Origin: Actinomycetes bacterium
GTDB taxonomy: Bacteria; Actinomycetota; Actinomycetes; Streptosporangiales; Streptosporangiaceae
DNA: 38,394 nt
Reading direction: 5' to 3'
NCBI GenBank assembly: GCA_025964615.1
Contig: JAOPYM010000182.1
Span: 1 to 38,394 of the forward strand
Shown here: positions 33,804 through 38,394 of the stretch, in pieces
How positions within the stretch are numbered: the first letter of the stretch is position 1
How the letters are laid out: the number at the start of each line of letters is the position of its first letter
Position numbers and translations under genes: made by a program
The notes under the pieces: generated by a model
Told to the model about the DNA's origin: nothing
The model's input: only the letters and a program-made list of their open reading frames with translations
The model's database searches: none

Positions 33804-34727
33804 TCAGAATAGTGCCGACTGCAGAGCGCGCCGGGCCTTGCCGACACGGGGGTCGTCGGACGGCAGCACCTCGAGGAGCCCGAGCAGATGGGTGCGGACC
33901 AGGTCCCGGTCCTCGCCCGAGGTACGGCGGACGGCCGCGACGAGGCGTTCGAAGGCGGCCTCGATCCGGCCCGACACCATCTCGACGTCCGCGGCGCGGG
34001 TCTGCGCCACCGCGTCGCCGGGGCGGTCCTCGGCGTCGCTGAGGACCTGCTGTGCGTCGTACGACCCGACCCGACGGCTCAGCTCGACCAGGGCGAGCCC
34101 GCTCTTGGCGTCGGCGTCCTGCGGGGCCTTGTCCAAAATCGCCTTGAAGGCGGCCGCTGCCGCGTCCAGGTCGCCGCGCTGCAGGGCGTCCTCGGCCTCG
34201 GCGAAGGCCGGGTCCCCCTCGGGCTGCGGCTCCCCCTCGGCGGCCGGCTCCATACCCTCGGGGAGCAGGCCCTCCTCCTTCAGCGCGGCGAACAGCTGGT
34301 CGACGCCCTGCCGGATCTGCGCCTCGGGGGCGGCCCGGTCCAGGAAGGGGATGAGCTGCCCGGCGACCATGGCGGCGACGAAGGGGATGTCCCTGATGCC
34401 CATCTGCTGGAGGTACGCGGTGAGCTGCTGGTTGACGTCGATGTCCACCCGCGCGAGGATCCAGCGCCCGGCCGCCTCGACCGCCAGCTTCTCCAGGATC
34501 GCGTCGAGCTGGCTGGACTCCGCCGACCGCGCGGAGCCGAAGGTCACGAGTACCGGGACGGTGCGGGACCGTTGCACGGCCTCGGTGTTGAAGCTGTCGT
34601 CGGTGACGTCGACGACGTACGGGCTGGTGCCGCCGGGGGCCGCCTGGCGCTCCTGCTGCCGCTTGGCGGCCGCCTGCCGAGCGCCGAGGTCGACAGCACC
34701 GCGCAACGAAAAGTCCGGTGAAGGCAT
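33804..34727 (-). CDS. CnoX/YbbN-like thioredoxin-TPR chaperone without CxxC
   Basis: 307 residues from ATG 34727 (the frame extends upstream, but PSPDFSLRGAVDLGARQ is the family N-terminus). Residues ~40-150 are a thioredoxin domain (VVDVTDDSFNTEAVQRSRTV, then MGIRDIPFVAAMVAGQLI). The usual WCGPC is replaced by GSARSAESSQL, so it cannot be a disulfide reductase. Residues ~170-305 are TPR-like helices (AEDALQRGDLDAAAAAFKAIL). This architecture is that of CnoX/YbbN, a holdase that works with GroEL/DnaK in E. coli and also lacks CxxC. It lies just upstream of the malic enzyme. Confidence 0.88.
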   Translation of the reverse strand: MPSPDFSLRGAVDLGARQAAAKRQQERQAAPGGTSPYVVDVTDDSFNTEAVQRSRTVPVLVTFGSARSAESSQLDAILEKLAVEAAGRWILARVDIDVNQQLTAYLQQMGIRDIPFVAAMVAGQLIPFLDRAAPEAQIRQGVDQLFAALKEEGLLPEGMEPAAEGEPQPEGDPAFAEAEDALQRGDLDAAAAAFKAILDKAPQDADAKSGLALVELSRRVGSYDAQQVLSDAEDRPGDAVAQTRAADVEMVSGRIEAAFERLVAAVRRTSGEDRDLVRTHLLGLLEVLPSDDPRVGKARRALQSALF

Positions 34728-34852
34728 GTGCCCATCCTGCCCCATCTGCGCCCGCCTCCGTACGCCCACGTGCGGCCCAGCGGAAAGCCGACCTCAAATC
34801 CCTCTATAGCGGCACCTGGCAAAAGGTTGTTCCGGTCGAGCCCAAAAGGGAG

Positions 34853-34882
34853 CTGACAGCGGTTCCCAAGCCTGGTTATAGT
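34853..34882 (+). promoter_or_regulatory. sigma-70-like promoter of the ABC exporter operon
   Basis: CTGACA (34853-34858) and TATAGT (34877-34882), 18 nt apart, each match the consensus at five of six positions. Transcription would start near 34889 and give a leader of about 120 nt before the ATPase gene. Confidence 0.65.
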
Positions 34883-34926
34883 TCCGCTGTCGATGCGTGT
34901 TGCGACGGCAAAAGGGGGGCCTGAGG

Positions 34927-34973
34927 CCCGCACTCCGGGGGGAGCGCGGGTAAAGAATCCAGAACTCCCCGGA
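34927..34973 (+). other. leader RNA with two mutually exclusive hairpins
   Basis: CCCGCACTCC (34927-34936) can pair with GGAGCGCGGG (34941-34950) with one A-C mismatch. Alternatively TCCGGGGGGAG (34934-34944) can pair with CTCCCCGGA (34965-34973), leaving two G bulged. The two pairings share bases and cannot coexist. It lies in the leader of the ABC exporter operon. I do not recognise it as a known riboswitch class. Confidence 0.4.
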
Positions 34974-35010
34974 CCCCGCCCACCGCACGGCGATAACGGG
35001 GGGTTCATCA

Positions 35011-35718
35011 ATGATCGCGGATGTTTCCACGATCGTGGCCCGAGGGATGGGGATTCGCCGCAGCGGGCGGTGGCTCCTGCGCCCGGCGGCTTTCGGCATC
35101 GCCGGAGGTGTGATCGGCCTGGCCGGTCCGTCAGGAGTAGGCAAATCAACCCTACTTGCCACGTTCGCTACTCTGCGCCGTCCACATGTCGGCGCACTCG
35201 ACGTACTCGGATATGACATCGGGAACGCCACAGACCTGCGTTCCGTGCGAGCGCGGATCGGTTATCTGCCCGCGAGATTCTCGTGGGCCGCCAATCTCAC
35301 AGCGCGGGAGTTCGTCGCCTATGCCGCCTATTACAAACGCATGCCCGCGGCGTCGGTGGACGCCGTACTGGAGCGCATGGAGCTGACCGAGGTCGCCTCG
35401 ATCGAGCTGGGTCTGCTGCCCGCCGACGTCCGGCTGCGCGCCGGGCTCGCCGCCACCTGCGTGCACGAGCCCGACCTGGTCCTGCTCGACGAGCCGCTGA
35501 CCGGTCTCGACGACCAGCGGACGGCCGAGCTCGTCCCGCTCATCCGATCGCTGGCTCCGGCCGTCCTGCTGACGGCCACCGATCCCGGCTGGTGCGATCG
35601 GGTGCTCACCCTGTCGCGCGGGCGGCTCGCCGAGCCGGAAACCGTGTTCGCGGCAGCCCTGCGCCCGTACTCCATCCCCATGCCGTGCCAGCAGGCCCGA
35701 GTCCCCGCCCATGCATGA
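35011..35718 (+). CDS. ABC exporter ATP-binding protein with degenerate signature
   Basis: 235 residues. Walker A is GPSGVGKSTLL, the Q-loop region RIGYLPARFSW, Walker B DLVLLDEPLTGLDD. The signature LSGGQ is not recognisable: the place before Walker B reads LPADVRLRAGLAATCVHEP. A switch His is also unclear (LTATDPGW). ATP binding is likely but hydrolysis may be altered, or the signature has diverged. The 8-nt overlap with the permease shows they work together. A strong promoter and leader precede it. Confidence 0.82.
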   Translation: MIADVSTIVARGMGIRRSGRWLLRPAAFGIAGGVIGLAGPSGVGKSTLLATFATLRRPHVGALDVLGYDIGNATDLRSVRARIGYLPARFSWAANLTAREFVAYAAYYKRMPAASVDAVLERMELTEVASIELGLLPADVRLRAGLAATCVHEPDLVLLDEPLTGLDDQRTAELVPLIRSLAPAVLLTATDPGWCDRVLTLSRGRLAEPETVFAAALRPYSIPMPCQQARVPAHA

Positions 35719-36955
35719 GCTGGGGCGGGTGCTCCGGCTTGACGCCCGGCGCACCACGATCCTGGTCGCGGTGCCGGTTCTCGCCCTGCTCGGCGTCGCG
35801 GCCGCCTGGCGGGAGCTGATCCCCGGCGTCGCGTACTGGGACAACACGGTGGTGGCGGTCAGCGCCTCGGTCCGGCTGCTCGGACCGGTGGCGGCGGCCC
35901 TGTCGGCCTGGGTAGCGGTACGCGAGCACCGGCTCGACTACCTGCGCAGCCTGACGCCGCGCTCACCTGCCACCGGGCCGCTGGTCGACCTGCTGCTGCT
36001 CGGCGGGGTGGCCTTGCTGGCGTACGGCCTGGTGGCGCTGACCATCATCATCCAGACCGTCCTGCGGGCGGGCACCTGGGAGCTGCCCCCGGCCGGGCTG
36101 CTCGCCGGGGCGGCGGCGCTGGCCCTGCACGTCGTGCTCGGATACCTGGCCGGGCGGCTGATCCCAAACCCGCTGACCGTGGTGGCGGTCGCGGCGGCGA
36201 CCCGGCTCTGGGACACTCTGCGCTGCACCGGGTCGTCCTGGCTCGGCCTGCTCCCGCCGGCGGCCATCGGCCAGGTCGGGCCGTTCGCCGCGCTCCGCCC
36301 CGGGCTGTTCGCCGATCAGCTGCTCTGGTCGGCCGGGCTGAGCTCCGCCCTGGTGCTCGGATATGTCCTGGTGGTCTCCAGGCAGGGTCGCCTGGCGGTG
36401 CCGCTGGCCGCCGCGGTGGCGCTCACGGCGGCCGCCACGGTCAGGCTGCACGACTATGGCGGCGCGGCCGTCGTCCCCGCGGCGGCCGGCTACGTGTGCC
36501 GGGACTGGCCGTTGACGGTCTGCGTCCATCCGGCGCTCCAGGGCGCACTGCCGGACCTGGAGGCCGCGGCCACCCCGCTGGCCGCACGCCTTGCCGGGAC
36601 CGAGGGCGGCTTCACCCGGGTCTTCCAGCTGCCCGGCGGGGATCCGGTGGCGGTACGGGCGGGTGTCGCCTGGACCCATCTGCGGGACCTGGCCCCCGGG
36701 TACGAGCAGCGGGCCGCCCGCGAGATCCGCGCCGGGCTCGCCGATCCTGATGCGTGCACGCGGCCCACCCCGGGACGGGCCTACAGCGCGCTGGTCGATG
36801 CGTGGCTCACCGACGAGCCATCGCCGGCCGTCCCGGACGCGGCGGCCGGACGGCGGTTCGCCAGATGGAGCGAGCAGCGCAGGCGCGGCTGGTTGCGTGC
36901 CCACTATCCGGGTTACCGGCAGTGCGCCCTCACCCCGGCCGACTTCCCACGCTGA
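35711..36955 (+). CDS. ABC-2-type membrane protein with extracytoplasmic C-terminal region
   Basis: 414 residues. About six membrane helices occupy residues ~15-255 (first TTILVAVPVLALLGVAAAW). From ~255 the chain becomes soluble: VVPAAAGYVCRDWPLTVCVH has two Cys and is followed by PALQGALPDLEAAATPL, probably facing outside; the pattern recalls a domain found on other actinobacterial ABC membrane proteins, but I do not name it. It is coupled to the ATPase by an 8-nt overlap. Substrate unknown. The end is close to the convergent DUF3817 gene. Confidence 0.8.
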   Translation: MHELGRVLRLDARRTTILVAVPVLALLGVAAAWRELIPGVAYWDNTVVAVSASVRLLGPVAAALSAWVAVREHRLDYLRSLTPRSPATGPLVDLLLLGGVALLAYGLVALTIIIQTVLRAGTWELPPAGLLAGAAALALHVVLGYLAGRLIPNPLTVVAVAAATRLWDTLRCTGSSWLGLLPPAAIGQVGPFAALRPGLFADQLLWSAGLSSALVLGYVLVVSRQGRLAVPLAAAVALTAAATVRLHDYGGAAVVPAAAGYVCRDWPLTVCVHPALQGALPDLEAAATPLAARLAGTEGGFTRVFQLPGGDPVAVRAGVAWTHLRDLAPGYEQRAAREIRAGLADPDACTRPTPGRAYSALVDAWLTDEPSPAVPDAAAGRRFARWSEQRRRGWLRAHYPGYRQCALTPADFPR

Positions 36956-36997
36956 CATTTCACGCCGGCCGCCACCCGCCGCCGGGCGCGCTGAGGT

Positions 36998-37378
36998 TCA
37001 GGCGCGCGCGGGCGCGGGGGCGCGGAGCCAGTTCCGTTCGACGTAGTACGGGGCGAAGGGGAGCACCCCCGCGGCCAGGGCCAGCAGGGTCCGGCTGCCG
37101 TTCCAGCCGGCCTGCTCGCGGGCCAGCAGCACCAGTCCGACGTACCCGAGGAACAGCACACCGTGGATCGGCCCGAGGATCTTCACGCCGAGGGGGGCGG
37201 CCGCGCCGTACTTCACCGCAGTGGCGACCAGCAGCAACAGGAACGAGGTCGCCTCCGCGAGGGAGACGAGACGCAGGGCGCGCAGAATATCCACGGCCGT
37301 ACCAACGAGGCCGGTGCGGCGGATGGTTCCAGCGGCTCCTATGGTCCTGCTCACAGGAATGCCGGACATCCGGGACAC
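36998..37378 (-). CDS. DUF3817 small membrane protein
   Basis: 126 residues from GTG 37378, with AGGA six bases upstream; the family domain proper begins near LRALRLVSLAEATSFLLLLV, so later starts (ATG 37369, GTG 37294) are possible. Three membrane helices: ATSFLLLLVATAVKYG, ILGPIHGVLFLGYVGLVLL, and LLALAAGVLPFAPYYV. The GPIHGVLFLGY block is the DUF3817 hallmark. Function unknown. It diverges from the DUF2127 gene; the two starts are about 23 nt apart. Confidence 0.85.
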   Translation of the reverse strand: MSRMSGIPVSRTIGAAGTIRRTGLVGTAVDILRALRLVSLAEATSFLLLLVATAVKYGAAAPLGVKILGPIHGVLFLGYVGLVLLAREQAGWNGSRTLLALAAGVLPFAPYYVERNWLRAPAPARA

Positions 37379-37387
37379 CGGTGGTCC

Positions 37388-37393
37388 TAAAGT
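37388..37393 (+). promoter_or_regulatory. -10 box of leaderless DUF2127 gene
   Basis: TAAAGT ends seven bases before GTG 37401, predicting transcription starting at the initiation codon. Confidence 0.5.
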
Positions 37394-37400
37394 TGCCCTC

Positions 37401-38207
37401 GTGGACTGGAGCCTGCTGACCTGTGCGCGTAAGGGTCACATCACCTACGCGCCCGACGAACCGCAGCTGCAAGCGAAGCTGCACGCATCGACCCCGGTGG
37501 GCGAGGCATGGCGCTGCCTGCGCTGCGGCTCGTACACCCTTGGCGAACCGCACGGCAGGGGGCCCGCGGCGAACGCACCGCTGGTGATGCGCGGCAAGCA
37601 GCTGCGCGACGGCCTCATCATGCGGTTCTTCGCGATCGAGCGGATCTTCCGCGGCATCATCGTCGGGGCCGCGGCCATCGCCGTGTGGAAGTTCTCACAC
37701 AGCCAGCACTCCGTCGAGAAGATCTTCGACGACAACCTGCCGCTGTTCAAGCCGATCGCCGGCAAGTTCGGCTGGGACCTGGCCAACTCCAAGCTCGTCA
37801 CCATGGTCCATCAGAGCCTCACGATGAAGTCGTCGACGCTGCGGCTCGTGGCGATCGCACTGGCGGTCTACGCGCTCATCGAGGTCATCGAGGCTGTCGG
37901 GCTGTGGATGCTCAAGCGGTGGGGCGAGTACTTCGCGGTGCTCGCCACCTCGTTCGGGCTGCCGATCGAGATCTACGACCTGATCGACAAGGTCACCGTG
38001 CTCCGGGTGGGCACGTTCGCGGTCAACATCGGCCTGGTGGTCTATCTGCTGATGTCCAAACGGCTGTTCGGGATCCGCGGCGGCAAGAAGGCGCACGAGG
38101 CGCACATGCGCAGCGCCTCCCTGCTCGAGGTCGAGGAGGCCACCGAACGGCCCGATCTGCACCATGCCGTACCGCATCCGTCCGCCGACGAGACACCCGC
38201 CCCGTAG
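37401..38207 (+). CDS. DUF2127 membrane protein with N-terminal zinc-knuckle-like segment
   Basis: 268 residues from GTG 37401. A short N-terminal part has cysteines in LLTCARKGH and WRCLRCGSY, suggesting a small metal-binding region. Four membrane helices follow (FRGIIVGAAAIAVWKF, LRLVAIALAVYALIEVIEAV, the YFAVLATSFGLPIEIYDLI region, VNIGLVVYLLMSKRLF). ALIEVIEAVGLWMLKRWGEY and PIEIYDLIDKVTVLR are the DUF2127 signature. Function unknown. A family B repeat follows the stop. Confidence 0.85.
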   Translation: MDWSLLTCARKGHITYAPDEPQLQAKLHASTPVGEAWRCLRCGSYTLGEPHGRGPAANAPLVMRGKQLRDGLIMRFFAIERIFRGIIVGAAAIAVWKFSHSQHSVEKIFDDNLPLFKPIAGKFGWDLANSKLVTMVHQSLTMKSSTLRLVAIALAVYALIEVIEAVGLWMLKRWGEYFAVLATSFGLPIEIYDLIDKVTVLRVGTFAVNIGLVVYLLMSKRLFGIRGGKKAHEAHMRSASLLEVEEATERPDLHHAVPHPSADETPAP

Positions 38208-38240
38208 CCGCCTGGACGGTGTGGCCGTGGGAGCCCGGGC

Positions 38241-38351
38241 GGGCCGCGTCGTCTGGACTGAGGAGCGAGGGAGCGAAGCGAGTGAGTGACGAGGGAAGAC
38301 GGCGCGTCAAGGCCCGCCCGGTGCCGTGCCGGAGGCGCGGCCATGGGCACA
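38241..38351. repeat. family B repeat, copy 5 (longest)
   Basis: The core (38241-38315) has ends GGGCC/GGCCC and the halves GCGTCGTCTGGACTGAGG and GACGGCGCGTCAAGG. Compared with the copy at 27585 it has an extra ~24-nt segment rich in GCGAG/GTGAG. Similarity continues to about 38351 with CGCGGCCATG and CACAG. The remaining bases to the window end hold no gene that I can support. Confidence 0.75.
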
Positions 38352-38394
38352 GCGAGGGATGGCCGAGCGTGAACGCACGGGCGCGCATGTGAAG

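Noticed and set aside
34889-35010. Cyclic di-AMP (ydaO) riboswitch in the exporter leader
   Set aside because: The leader is G-rich with hairpins, but I cannot match the conserved core blocks of that class, so I only report a foldable leader.
38316-38394. Short open frames at the right edge
   Set aside because: They are read-throughs of the family B repeat without domain or ribosome site; no gene can be supported there.

Overview
The window is about 38 kb of very GC-rich DNA. Codon usage, gene content (mec-cysO-cysM, ClpS-DUF2017, DUF3039, DUF3618, MEDS/STAS regulators) and many start codons placed 6-9 nt after a TANNNT -10 box all point to a filamentous actinobacterium. Streptosporangiales-like is my best guess, but it rests on gene style and not on a marker gene. 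No phage, transposase gene, rRNA or CRISPR array is visible; there is one tRNA (Leu, UAG).

Left part (1-12.4 kb), catabolic and transport genes. A leftward cluster (citryl-CoA lyase-like protein cut by the window edge, CoA-transferase beta and alpha, aldehyde dehydrogenase) diverges from a rightward ABC importer (lipoprotein binding protein, two permeases, ATPase). The 483-nt gap between them holds nested palindromes that look like a shared operator. The importer is followed by a four-gene run: PLP fold-III amino-acid deaminase/aldolase-like protein, SIMPL protein, PfkB-type sugar kinase and GH4 glycosidase.

Middle left (12.4-17.3 kb). DUF3618 protein, a one-cysteine Bcp-type peroxiredoxin, tRNA-Leu, then two tandem copies of a translationally coupled pair: MEDS-STAS protein plus MEDS-HATPase protein. 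These look like a duplicated partner-switch module with a ligand-sensing MEDS domain on both partners and no phosphorylatable serine at the usual STAS position.

Middle (17.3-27.6 kb), mostly housekeeping. Leftward murI, metallo-hydrolase, rph and rdgB; a hotdog thioesterase; a DUF3825 protein behind a perfect palindrome; the mec-cysO-cysM cysteine pathway with a 20-codon ORF ending Cys-Arg between mec and cysO; DUF2017-clpS; pncB, pncA and a gluconokinase.

Right part (27.6-38.4 kb). SF2 helicase, secreted M43-like metalloprotease, DUF3039, YqgE/AlgH, an LPxTG-like surface protein, ACT-domain malic enzyme, a CnoX/YbbN-like thioredoxin-TPR protein, an ABC exporter pair behind a strong promoter and a foldable leader, DUF3817 and DUF2127 membrane proteins.

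Two families of short intergenic repeats run through the window. Family A (four copies) is a large inverted repeat with core GGCGTTTCCCGCACC; in every copy a flanking gene ends on the CGTTGA of the outer arm, giving Arg-stop. Family B (five copies) carries GACGGCGCGTCAAGG-like halves and lies at gene 3' ends. Together with the cysteine ORF and the duplicated MEDS module, these are the observations most worth following up.
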